A DNA stretch of 64,000 nt from Leptothrix cholodnii SP-6 (lineage in GTDB: Bacteria > Pseudomonadota > Gammaproteobacteria > Burkholderiales > Burkholderiaceae_C): positions 992,001-1,056,000 of the forward strand of contig NC_010524.1 of the NCBI RefSeq assembly GCF_000019785.1, read 5' to 3'. Positions 1-7,647 of this stretch are shown here, piece after piece. Numbering within the stretch: the first letter of the stretch is position 1; every line of letters starts with the position of its first letter. The notes under the pieces are model-generated. The model saw only the letters and a program-made list of their open reading frames with translations, was not told the origin of the DNA and made no database searches. A program made the position numbers and the translations under genes.

Positions 1-1309
1 GCTGCCGTCCGCCATCGCGGGTCCAGATGCTTGCGCGCTGTCCGCCGAAGGTGCCGTTGCCGATGGCGAGTGCCTGGGCCTCGTCCTCGAAAGGCACCAG
101 CACCTGCACCGGGCCGTGGATCTCTTCCTGCACCAGCCGGTGATCGGGGTGCACGGGCGAGAGCAGCGAGGGGCAGACGTAGTGCCCGCCGGCCGTGCCA
201 CGGCCACGCTCGATGCGGCCCTGGGCGACGATGTTGAGGCCGCTCTCCCGGGCGAACGCCAGATAGCCCTCGATCTGGTCGCGCCGGTGCTCCGAGATGA
301 CCGGCCCGAGGTCGAGATCGGCCAGGGCCGGGCCGACCCGCAGCGCGCGGTAGCGCTGCGCCATGCGGTCGAGCACGTCGACGTAGACCGATTGCTGAAC
401 CAGCACGCGCGAGGCGGTCCAGCCGCACTGGCCGGCGTTGTGGATGCCCGCGTTGACCAGCGCCGGCACGGCGAGATCGAGGTCGGCATCGGCGAACAGG
501 AGTTGCGGGCTCTTGCCGTCCAGCATCAGCGACACCGGTTTCGACTGCTGGGCTGCGCTGACCTGAACCTGCCGCCCGACGGTCGGCGAGCCGGCAAACG
601 ACACGTGCTGCACGCCGGGGTGGGCCACCAACGCCGCGCCCGCTTCGCTGCCCAGACCCGGTACCACGTTCAGCGCGCCAGCCGGCAGACCCGCCTCGTG
701 CGCGATGTGGGCAAACGCGAGCGCGCTCAGGCAGGCCTGCTCGGCGGGTTTGACGATGCAGGCGTTGCCCATCGCCAGTGCGGCACCCACCGAGCGGCCG
801 AGCATCGGCAGGCTGTCGCTCGAGGGCAGCAGATGGCCGACCACGCCGATCGGTTCGCGCAAGGTGAAGGTGGTGCAGCCTGGTGCCGAGGCCATCGTCC
901 GGCCGCTGATCTTGTCGGCCGCGCCGGCGTGGAACTCCAGGCTGCGCGCCAGTGCCAGCGCGTCGGTGCGGGCCTGCGTGAGCGGCTTGCCGGTGTCGAG
1001 TGCCTCGAGGCGGGCCAGTTCGTCGATGCGTTCATGGACCAGCGCGCCGATGCGCTGAAGGCAGCGGCCGCGTTCGGCTGCGCTGGCCTGTGCCCAGGCA
1101 TCGGGCTCGTCGGCCCGCAGCGCGCGCCGTGCGGCCTGGACGGCCGCATCGATGTCGCTGGCGCCGCCGCGTGCGATCCGGCCCAGTTCACTGCCGTCGG
1201 ACGGATTGAACAGGGCCAGGGTCTGCGTGCTGTGCCCCGCTTGCCACTGACCGTCGACGTAGATCAGGCTGGGATCGAATGGCAGTTCTCGCGCCGGTGC
1301 TGGAGCCAC
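1..1309 (-). CDS. Aldehyde dehydrogenase superfamily protein, 3' end cut by window, probably catalytically altered
   Basis: The reading frame opens at a GTG (1309) with an AGGAGG ribosome site about 6 bases upstream and runs off the window start, giving about 436 residues. The fold is clearly NAD(P)-dependent aldehyde dehydrogenase: an IVKPAEQA segment (cofactor-binding Lys/Glu), FAGSPTVGRQ (the usual FTGS..VG turn) and an HGPVQVLVPFEDE block near the end. Two hallmark sites are changed. The family ELGGKSP motif reads MLDGKSP, so the general-base Glu is Met262. The family GQ-x-C motif reads GQCGW, so in an ungapped alignment the nucleophile Cys is Gly296 with a Cys one residue earlier. In known members these two residues do catalysis, so this paralogue may be non-catalytic or use a shifted Cys. 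The C-terminus is not in the window. Confidence 0.85.
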   Translation of the reverse strand, partial: MAPAPARELPFDPSLIYVDGQWQAGHSTQTLALFNPSDGSELGRIARGGASDIDAAVQAARRALRADEPDAWAQASAAERGRCLQRIGALVHERIDELARLEALDTGKPLTQARTDALALARSLEFHAGAADKISGRTMASAPGCTTFTLREPIGVVGHLLPSSDSLPMLGRSVGAALAMGNACIVKPAEQACLSALAFAHIAHEAGLPAGALNVVPGLGSEAGAALVAHPGVQHVSFAGSPTVGRQVQVSAAQQSKPVSLMLDGKSPQLLFADADLDLAVPALVNAGIHNAGQCGWTASRVLVQQSVYVDVLDRMAQRYRALRVGPALADLDLGPVISEHRRDQIEGYLAFARESGLNIVAQGRIERGRGTAGGHYVCPSLLSPVHPDHRLVQEEIHGPVQVLVPFEDEAQALAIGNGTFGGQRASIWTRDGGRQ

Positions 1310-1456
1310 GACTTCCTCCTCATGCTTGCCGCCGCGAGGCCGGGCGCCCTGCTGCCCGACTCGGCGACCGCCGGTTCGCGGCGATCATAGGGCCGGCCTC
1401 GGCGGCAAGTCGGGCGGGCGGCGGCGGGCATGTATCCGATTGCAGCCGGCCCGGGT

Positions 1457-1879
1457 TCAGCGCTTGAGCGAGTCCCGGATCTCGCGCAGCAGCACGATGT
1501 CTTCGGCCGGCGGGGGCGGCTCGGCCGGTGCGGGCGCCGGTGCCGGGGCGCTCTGCAGTCGGTTGATCTGCTTGATCATCATGAAGATGATGAACGCCAG
1601 GATCATGAAATTGATCGCCACGGTGATGAAGCTGCCGTAGGCCAGCACCGCGCCAGCCTTCTTGGCCTCGACCAGCGTGGTGGCGGTCTGGCCGGCCAGC
1701 GGGATGAAGTAGTTGCTGAAGTCCAGCCCGCCGAAGATCTTGCTGACGATCGGCATGATGACGTCGCCGACCAGCGATTCGACGATCTTGCCGAACGCGC
1801 CACCGATGATCACGCCGACGGCCAGGTCGACCACGTTGCCCTTGACGGCAAACGCCTTGAATTCGCTCAACACACTCAT
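1457..1879 (-). CDS. mscL: Large-conductance mechanosensitive channel MscL
   Basis: A 140-residue protein of the normal MscL length, forming the homopentameric inner-membrane pore that opens under membrane tension during osmotic downshock. The N-terminal [19 protein letters not shown] stretch (S1 amphipathic helix running into TM1) is very close to the family consensus, followed by [16 protein letters not shown] (pore-lining TM1). TM2 lies at about residues 80-103 ([20 protein letters not shown]). The C-terminal part holds an [14 protein letters not shown] linker before a short charged helix (LREIRDSL), which matches the cytoplasmic bundle. It is a monocistronic gene divergent from petA. Confidence 0.97.
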   Translation of the reverse strand: MSVLSEFKAFAVKGNVVDLAVGVIIGGAFGKIVESLVGDVIMPIVSKIFGGLDFSNYFIPLAGQTATTLVEAKKAGAVLAYGSFITVAINFMILAFIIFMMIKQINRLQSAPAPAPAPAEPPPPAEDIVLLREIRDSLKR

Positions 1880-2052
1880 GGCTGATCCCTCTTCTTCTGT
1901 GAACCGACACGGTGCCGGCCCTCGCTCGTGAAGTATTCACGTGGGTCGGATCGTGTCAATCCTGGGTGGCGCTGTTGTTTTTGAGCCAGCGCAGGGGGTG
2001 GGTCGTCATGCCTGCGGGTACGCGCTGTCAGGGAAAGCCGGATGCCGTGGAC

Positions 2053-2058
2053 TAGAAT
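2053..2058 (+). promoter_or_regulatory. Candidate -10 box of the petABC operon
   Basis: TAGAAT lies 50 bases before the petA start. The same hexamer precedes tldD, gyrA and lapA in this window, which supports it as the local sigma-70 -10 form. No convincing -35 hexamer is seen at 17 bases. Confidence 0.4.
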
Positions 2059-2107
2059 CCCGGGTTGCCCCCATCACAGACCGGATCTTCTTTCCCTGAG
2101 GAATCAC

Positions 2108-2704
2108 ATGAGTGACCAGCAAGTCGACCAAGCCAAACGGACGTGGCTGATTGCGTCGAGCTGCGCAGGCGCCATCGGTGGCGTTGCAGCCGCGGTGCCT
2201 TTCGTCAGTACCTTCGCGCCCTCCGAGCGCGCCAAGGCAGCCGGTGCGGCGGTCGAAGTCGACATCAGCGCCATCAAGCCGGGCGAAAAGCTCACCGCCG
2301 AATGGCGCGGCAAGCCCGTCTGGATCGTGCGTCGCACGCCCGAGCAGCTGGCCGCCCTCAAGGGTCTCGACAGCCAGATGGCCGACCCCGGCAACGCGCG
2401 CACGGCCTATCCCGTGCCCGAGTACGCCAAGAACGAACACCGTTCGATCAAGCCCGAGTTCCTCGTCGTCGTGGGCATCTGCTCGCACCTCGGTTGCTCG
2501 CCGTCGGACAAGTTCCAGGCCGGCCCGCAGCCCTCGCTGCCCGACGACTGGCAAGGCGGGTTCCTGTGCCCCTGCCATGGCTCGACCTTCGACCTCGCCG
2601 GGCGTGTCTACAAGAACAAGCCTGCGCCGGACAACCTCGAGGTGCCGCCGCACATGTATCTGTCGGACACCAAGTTGCTCATTGGCGAAGACAAGAAGGC
2701 TTGA
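2108..2704 (+). CDS. petA: Ubiquinol-cytochrome c reductase iron-sulfur subunit (Rieske protein)
   Basis: 198 residues; the start at 2108 follows a GAGGA ribosome site, and the frame is open further upstream without a good site. Residues about 10-35 form the single N-terminal membrane anchor (SSCAGAIGGVAAAVPFVSTF). The globular domain ends with the two [2Fe-2S] ligand loops CSHLGCSP and CPCHGS, each giving one Cys and one His ligand plus the disulfide pair. It transfers electrons from ubiquinol to cytochrome c1 in complex III at the periplasmic face. First gene of a three-gene operon, 18 bases before petB. Confidence 0.98.
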   Translation: MSDQQVDQAKRTWLIASSCAGAIGGVAAAVPFVSTFAPSERAKAAGAAVEVDISAIKPGEKLTAEWRGKPVWIVRRTPEQLAALKGLDSQMADPGNARTAYPVPEYAKNEHRSIKPEFLVVVGICSHLGCSPSDKFQAGPQPSLPDDWQGGFLCPCHGSTFDLAGRVYKNKPAPDNLEVPPHMYLSDTKLLIGEDKKA

Positions 2705-2722
2705 AAAGGATCCGAGGTCAAC

Positions 2723-4126
2723 ATGGCTGAATTCAAAGAAGCGCCCGCCGACGCAACGGCGGCCGTCAAGCTGATGACATGGGTGGACAACCGGTTTCCG
2801 GCCACCAAGCTCTACAAGGAGCACCTGTCCGAGTACTACGCGCCGAAGAACTTCAACTTCTGGTATTTCTTCGGCTCGCTGGCGCTGCTGGTGCTGGTGA
2901 TCCAGATCGTCACCGGCATCTTCCTGGTGATGCACTACAAGCCCGACGCCAACCTAGCGTTCGCTTCGGTCGAGTACATCATGCGCGATGTGCCGTGGGG
3001 CTGGCTGATCCGCTACATGCACTCGACCGGCGCCTCGGCGTTCTTCGTCGTGGTCTACCTGCACATGTTCCGCGGCATGATCTACGGCTCGTATCGCAAG
3101 CCGCGCGAACTGGTCTGGGTGTTCGGTTGCCTGATCTTCCTGTGCCTGATGGCCGAAGCCTTCATGGGCTATCTGCTGCCCTGGGGCCAGATGTCCTACT
3201 GGGGCGCGCAGGTGATCGTCAACCTGTTCGCTGCCGTGCCCTTCGTCGGTGAAGACCTCGCGCTGCTGATCCGTGGCGACTTCGTCGTCGGCGATGCCAC
3301 CCTGAACCGCTTCTTCAGCTTCCACGTCATCGCCGTGCCGCTGGTGCTGCTGGGCCTGGTGGTCGCGCACATCATCGCGCTGCACGAAGTGGGTTCGAAC
3401 AACCCCGACGGCGTCGAGATCAAGGCCAAGAAGGATCCCAAGACCGGTCATCCGCTTGACGGCATTCCTTTCCACCCGTACTACAGCGTGCATGACCTCG
3501 TCGGCGTGACCGTCTTCCTGATGGTGTTCACCGCGGTCGTCTTCTTCGCGCCCGAGTTCGGTGGCTACTTCCTCGAGTACAACAACTTCATCCCGGCCGA
3601 TCCGTTCAAGACGCCGGCGCACATCGCTCCGGTCTGGTACTTCACGCCGTTCTATTCGATGCTGCGTGCCACCACCGACACCATGATCAACGTCCTGAGC
3701 GTGATCATCGCGGCAGCGGCCGTGCTGGGCGTGCTCAAGGGTGGTCTGTCGGGCAAGGGCAAGCTGATCGCCCTGGTCGGCGCCGTGGTCGCGATCGGCC
3801 TGCTGAAGATCTTCGATGCCAAGTTCTGGGGTGTCGTGGTGATGGGCGGTGCGGTCATCATCCTGTTCTTCCTGCCTTGGCTGGACAAGAGCCCGGTGAA
3901 GTCGATCCGTTATCGCCCGACGTGGAACCTGTACCTCTACGCGGTGTTCGTGGTCTTCTTCCTGGTGCTGGGCTACCTCGGCATCCAGCCGCCTTCGGAC
4001 ATCGGCACGCTGGTTGCCCAGGTCGGCACGCTGTTCTACTTCGGCTTCTTCCTGCTGATGCCCTGGTGGACTCAGCTCGGCACGTTCAAGCCCGTGCCCG
4101 ATCGTGTGACCTTCGCGGCCCACTGA
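2723..4126 (+). CDS. petB: Cytochrome b subunit of the cytochrome bc1 complex
   Basis: 467 residues with the complete N- and C-domains of bacterial cytochrome b, the membrane subunit that holds both b hemes and the Qo and Qi sites. Heme-ligand histidines are visible in RYMHSTGASAFF and VVYLHMFRG and again in FSFHVIAVP and VVAHIIALH. The Qo-site motif, PEWY in mitochondria, reads PVWY (APVWYFTPFY), a variant known from beta- and gammaproteobacteria. After the usual eight helices the protein continues with an extra hydrophobic stretch (about residues 345-400) and a last helix pair. Between petA and petC in the operon. Confidence 0.98.
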   Translation: MAEFKEAPADATAAVKLMTWVDNRFPATKLYKEHLSEYYAPKNFNFWYFFGSLALLVLVIQIVTGIFLVMHYKPDANLAFASVEYIMRDVPWGWLIRYMHSTGASAFFVVVYLHMFRGMIYGSYRKPRELVWVFGCLIFLCLMAEAFMGYLLPWGQMSYWGAQVIVNLFAAVPFVGEDLALLIRGDFVVGDATLNRFFSFHVIAVPLVLLGLVVAHIIALHEVGSNNPDGVEIKAKKDPKTGHPLDGIPFHPYYSVHDLVGVTVFLMVFTAVVFFAPEFGGYFLEYNNFIPADPFKTPAHIAPVWYFTPFYSMLRATTDTMINVLSVIIAAAAVLGVLKGGLSGKGKLIALVGAVVAIGLLKIFDAKFWGVVVMGGAVIILFFLPWLDKSPVKSIRYRPTWNLYLYAVFVVFFLVLGYLGIQPPSDIGTLVAQVGTLFYFGFFLLMPWWTQLGTFKPVPDRVTFAAH

Positions 4127-4151
4127 GCCAGGACCACGGAGCAACAACATC

Positions 4152-4934
4152 ATGAAAAAGCGTTTCGCCTCCCTGATTGCCGGGCTTGCTGCCTGTTTCG
4201 TGCTGGCCGTGCCGGTGGCCCAAGCGGCGTCCGGTGGCATGCCTCTGGACCGGTTCCCGGAAGAGAAGCTGCAGGACACCGCTGCCCTCCAGCGTGGTGC
4301 CAAGCTGTTCGTCAACTACTGCCTCAACTGCCACTCGGCCGCCTTCATGCGCTACAACCGCATGCAGGACATCGGTCTGACCGTCGAGCAGATCAAGACC
4401 AACCTGATGTTCGCCACCGACAAGGTCGGCGACACCATGAAGGTCTCGCTCGATCCCCGGCAGGCCAAGGACTGGTTCGGCGCCACGCCGCCCGACCTGA
4501 CCGTTGTGGCGCGCTCGCGTGCCGGCCTGGGTGGTTCGGGCGCAGATTATCTGTACACCTACCTGCGCACCTACTACCGCGACGACACCAAGGCGACCGG
4601 CTGGAACAACCTGGTGTTCCCCAGCGTGGGCATGCCTCACGCCCTGTGGGAGCTGCAGGGTGAACGTCGCGCGGTCTACGAAGAGCACGCCGATGCGCAC
4701 GACGCCAGCAAGGTGACGCACGTGTTCAAGGGTTTCGAGCAGATCAAGCCCGGCCAGATGACTGCTGCCGAATACGACAGCGCAGTCGGTGATCTGGTTG
4801 CCTACCTGCAATGGATGGGTGAGCCTGCACAGGGCTACCGGGTCAAGCTCGGTGCCTGGGTGCTCCTGTTCCTGTCGATCTTCACGCTGTTCGCCTGGCG
4901 CTTGAACGCGGCGTACTGGAAAGACGTGAAGTGA
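4152..4934 (+). CDS. petC: Cytochrome c1
   Basis: 260 residues. An N-terminal Sec signal (KKRFASLIAGLAACFVLAVPVAQAA) is followed by the mature periplasmic domain with one covalent heme site, CLNCH, and the nearby FMRYNRM segment typical of cytochrome c1. A C-terminal helix (VLLFLSIFTLFAWRLN) anchors it in the inner membrane. It accepts electrons from the Rieske cluster and passes them to soluble cytochrome c. Last gene of the operon, 25 bases after petB and followed by a strong terminator. Confidence 0.98.
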   Translation: MKKRFASLIAGLAACFVLAVPVAQAASGGMPLDRFPEEKLQDTAALQRGAKLFVNYCLNCHSAAFMRYNRMQDIGLTVEQIKTNLMFATDKVGDTMKVSLDPRQAKDWFGATPPDLTVVARSRAGLGGSGADYLYTYLRTYYRDDTKATGWNNLVFPSVGMPHALWELQGERRAVYEEHADAHDASKVTHVFKGFEQIKPGQMTAAEYDSAVGDLVAYLQWMGEPAQGYRVKLGAWVLLFLSIFTLFAWRLNAAYWKDVK

Positions 4935-4973
4935 TGCCCTGACATCGACCGACCCGGACGGGTCGGCTGTCAG

Positions 4974-5016
4974 CGCGCAGGGGTGGCTTGGCCACCGCTG
5001 CGCGATTTTCTTTTTT
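4974..5016 (+). terminator. Rho-independent terminator of petABC
   Basis: A 13-pair stem (CGCGCAG then GGTGGC, with one G.G mismatch between the two blocks) around a three-base loop is followed by ATTTTCTTTTTT. It separates petC from sspA. A second hairpin without a T tract (4949-4966) precedes it. Confidence 0.85.
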
Positions 5017-5047
5017 CTGAACCGCACTGCAAGGAGCGACCCCAGCC

Positions 5048-5662
5048 ATGATGGTGCTTTATTCCGGCACGACCTGCCCGTACTCGCATCGCTGCCGCTT
5101 CGTCCTGTTCGAAAAGGGCATGGACTTCGAGATCCGCGACGTCGATCTCTACGCCAAGCCCGAGGACATCGCGCTGATGAATCCGTACAACGAGGTGCCG
5201 ATCCTCGTCGAGCGGGAACTGATTCTGTATGAATCGCACATCATCAACGAGTACATCGACGAGCGTTTCCCGCATCCGCAACTGATGCCCGGCGACCCGG
5301 TGGCACGTGCTCGCGTGCGCCTGTTCCTCTTCAACTTCGAGAAGGAACTGTTCACGCACGTCAACCTGCTCGAAGGCCGTGGCGGCGTGAAGGGCAACGA
5401 CAAGCAGCTCGAGAAAGCCCGTTCGCAGATCCGCGATCGCCTGACGCAGCTCGCACCGATCTTCCAGAAGAACCGCTACATGCTGGGCGACGACTTCTCG
5501 ATGCTCGACGTCGCGATCGCGCCGCTGCTGTGGCGCCTCGACTACTACGGCATCGACCTCTCGAAGAACGCGGCGCCGCTGCTCAAGTACGCTGAACGCA
5601 TCTTCTCGCGTCCGGCCTACATCGAGGCACTGACGCCGTCCGAGAAGGTGATGCGCAAGTAA
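5048..5662 (+). CDS. sspA: Stringent starvation protein A (GST-fold RNA polymerase-associated protein)
   Basis: 204 residues with a glutathione S-transferase fold: an N-terminal thioredoxin-like domain beginning VLYSGTTCPYSHRCRFVLF, the cis-Pro segment NEVPILVERELILYESHIINEYID, and an all-helical C-terminal domain. The CPYSHR motif and strong match through residues 1-80 fit SspA, which binds RNA polymerase with sigma-70 and helps stress survival. Start taken at the first of two adjacent ATGs, with an AAGGAG site upstream. Followed 13 bases later by sspB, the conserved pair next to the bc1 operon. Confidence 0.93.
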   Translation: MMVLYSGTTCPYSHRCRFVLFEKGMDFEIRDVDLYAKPEDIALMNPYNEVPILVERELILYESHIINEYIDERFPHPQLMPGDPVARARVRLFLFNFEKELFTHVNLLEGRGGVKGNDKQLEKARSQIRDRLTQLAPIFQKNRYMLGDDFSMLDVAIAPLLWRLDYYGIDLSKNAAPLLKYAERIFSRPAYIEALTPSEKVMRK

Positions 5663-5675
5663 AGGCGAAGTCCAG

Positions 5676-6233
5676 ATGCCCACCCCCGTCGCGCCCGATG
5701 CCCAGGGCACCTCGACCCGGCCCTATCTGATCCGTGCCTTGCACGACTGGTGTACCGACAACGGCTTCACGCCGTACTTGGCGGTCTACGTCGACGCCAG
5801 CGTGCAGGTGCCGATGGAGTACGTGAAGAACCACGAGATCGTGCTGAACGTCGGTTTCGACGCCACCAGCGGGCTTCGCCTGGGCAACGAGTTTGTCGAG
5901 TTCAAGGCGCGCTTCGGCGGGGTCGCGCGCGAGATCGTCGTGCCCATCGACCATGTGATCGCGATCTACGCGCGTGAAAACGGTCAGGGCATGGCGTTTC
6001 CGGTGCCGACCGATGCATCGCAAGCCGGGGCTTCCGCCGGTGCCGGCACCGAGATGTCGCCCGGCTCGACCACCGTGCCGACGGTGACCGGCCTGCGCCT
6101 GGCGAGCGCCCCGGTTGGCGACTCGCCGTCGCCGACGGTGGAACCATCGCCGGCGCCGGTCGCCGACGACCACGAGCCCACGCCGCCGCCATCGACGGGT
6201 GGCAGCCGCCCGTCTCTCAAGCGGGTGAAGTGA
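5676..6233 (+). CDS. sspB: ClpXP protease specificity-enhancing factor SspB
   Basis: 185 residues. Residues 1-110 match the SspB substrate-binding domain (STRPYLIRALHDWCTDNGFTP, VPMEYVKNHEIVLNV, FKARFGGVAREIVVPIDHVIAIYARENGQGM), which binds ssrA-tagged peptides. A Pro/Ser/Thr-rich flexible linker follows, and the tail ends RPSLKRVK, the short motif that docks on the ClpX N-domain. It delivers tmRNA-tagged proteins to ClpXP; the tmRNA itself is at 28183-28542. Forms an operon with sspA. Confidence 0.95.
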   Translation: MPTPVAPDAQGTSTRPYLIRALHDWCTDNGFTPYLAVYVDASVQVPMEYVKNHEIVLNVGFDATSGLRLGNEFVEFKARFGGVAREIVVPIDHVIAIYARENGQGMAFPVPTDASQAGASAGAGTEMSPGSTTVPTVTGLRLASAPVGDSPSPTVEPSPAPVADDHEPTPPPSTGGSRPSLKRVK

Positions 6234-6297
6234 CGCGGCGTTGCGTCGCTGCGCTCGCTCTACAATCCCGCTTCGTTTTCGATCGTGCCTCTGACGT

Positions 6298-6373
6298 GCC
6301 GGCTTAGCTCAGCTGGTAGAGCACCCGCCTTGTAAGCGGAAGGTCGTCCGTTCGATTCGGACAGCCGGCACCA
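6298..6373 (+). tRNA. tRNA-Thr (anticodon TGT)
   Basis: 76 bases including an encoded CCA end. The acceptor stem GCCGGCT pairs with AGCCGGC; the D-arm is TTAGCTCAGCTGGTAGAGC. The anticodon loop is CTTGTAA with anticodon TGT, decoding ACA. The T-arm holds GTTCGATTC. The outermost anticodon-stem pair is a C-A mismatch. Confidence 0.96.
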
Positions 6374-6521
6374 CAGCCGTCCTGGCACGGACATCCGCCT
6401 TTCCACCGTCCGTGCAGGCGCTCGCCGCGATCGGGTCTGCGCGAGCCGTCTTCGGCGCCGACTTGCGCCGCACCCCTGCGTGTGACCGACGCATCGACGG
6501 CGCTGCCGCAGGACTCGCATC

Positions 6522-7187
6522 ATGGACCGATTCCACCTCTATCTCGACAGCGCCGATCTGGGCGAGTTGCGGCGCTGTCTGCCGCATCCGGTCGTGCATG
6601 GCGTGACCACCAATCCGACCTTGCTGCGGCGCGCGGGTGTCCGGCGGGCCGGGTTGCCGGACCTGCTCGGCGAGATGCTCGCGATGGGCGCCCGCCAGGT
6701 TCAGGCGCAGGTCCAGAGCCAGGATGCGCCGGGCATGCTCGACGACGCCCATGACCTGCTGCGGCACTTCGCGCCCGGGCAGCTGGTGATCAAGATCCCG
6801 GCCACGCGCGAAGGCCTGCGCGCAGGCGCGCAACTGGTGGCACGCGGCGTGCCGGTCACCTACACCGCCGTCTATGCGCTGGAGCAGGTGCACTTTGCGG
6901 CCCAGCTCGGTGCCAGCTATGCCGCGCCGTACCTCGGGCGACTCGACGACTCAGGCGTCGACGGCCTCGCCCTGATCGCCCGGATGCAGGCCTTGCTGCA
7001 GTCCTGCGGCGGCGCGACGCGGCTGCTGGTGGCCAGCGTCCGCGACCGCGAGGCCTACCTGAACCTGCTGCGACTGGGCGTGGGCGCCATCACCATCCCG
7101 CCCCGGCTGCTGGGCGAGCTGCTCGACCATCCCGCCACCCTGCAGGCCGAGCAGGCGTTCCTCGCCGACGCTCAGGCCTCGGACTGA
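6522..7187 (+). CDS. Transaldolase / fructose-6-phosphate aldolase family protein
   Basis: 221 residues, the length of the small single-domain transaldolases (FSA/TalC type) rather than the 320-residue classical enzyme. The barrel strands are visible: FHLYLDSADLGELRR at the start, GVTTNPTLL after strand 2, and LVIKIPATREGL, whose Lys forms the Schiff base with a ketose. VTYTAVYALEQ and SYAAPYLGRLDD match strands 5 and 6. It should cleave or transfer dihydroxyacetone units; the substrate cannot be told from sequence. Starts with ATG 148 bases after the tRNA and runs into the next gene with a 4-base gap. Confidence 0.85.
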   Translation: MDRFHLYLDSADLGELRRCLPHPVVHGVTTNPTLLRRAGVRRAGLPDLLGEMLAMGARQVQAQVQSQDAPGMLDDAHDLLRHFAPGQLVIKIPATREGLRAGAQLVARGVPVTYTAVYALEQVHFAAQLGASYAAPYLGRLDDSGVDGLALIARMQALLQSCGGATRLLVASVRDREAYLNLLRLGVGAITIPPRLLGELLDHPATLQAEQAFLADAQASD

Positions 7188-7191
7188 TCCC

Positions 7192-7647
7192 TTGCATCGC
7201 TGGCTCTGGTTGCTCGCCGGTGCCCTGAGCCTGCTGCTCGGGGTGATCGGCATCGTCGTGCCCCTGTTGCCGACGACCCCTTTCGTGCTGCTCGCCGCAG
7301 CGTGTTTCTCGCGTGGCAGCGCGCGCTGGGAGCGCTGGCTGCTCGCGCATCGACAGTTCGGTCCGATCGTGCGCGATTGGCGTGAACACCGTGCCGTGCC
7401 GCTGCGCGCCAAGCAGTTCGCGACCGTGATGATGGTGTTCGGCAGCGCCTTTGCCGCCTGGCGCCTGCCGATGCTGAACTGGCTGCCGGCTCTGTGCTGC
7501 AGCATCGTGGCGCTCTGGTTGTGGCGCCTGCCGACACGACAGGCTGCCGCCTCGATCGCACCGGTGTCCGAATGGCGCGCAATGGACCGTCAGTCCGGTG
7601 CCGGTGGGGCCGGATCGTCCCACTCCGGAAACAGCGACAGCGACTGA
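7192..7647 (+). CDS. DUF454 (YbaN-like) inner-membrane protein
   Basis: 151 residues from a TTG start four bases after the aldolase stop, suggesting translational coupling. Residues 1-40 form a hydrophobic hairpin (LLAGALSLLLGVIGIVVPLLPTTPF), followed by the family segment LLAAACFSRGSARWERWLLAHR and GPIVRDWREHRAVPLRAK, then another membrane pair. This matches the YbaN/DUF454 family, whose function is unknown. The last 58 bases overlap the 3' end of dinB on the other strand. Confidence 0.85.
   Translation: MHRWLWLLAGALSLLLGVIGIVVPLLPTTPFVLLAAACFSRGSARWERWLLAHRQFGPIVRDWREHRAVPLRAKQFATVMMVFGSAFAAWRLPMLNWLPALCCSIVALWLWRLPTRQAAASIAPVSEWRAMDRQSGAGGAGSSHSGNSDSD

Noticed and set aside
4949..4966. 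CCGACCC/GGGTCGG hairpin after petC as terminator
   Set aside because: No T tract follows; the larger hairpin at 4974-5004 with T run is the likelier terminator.
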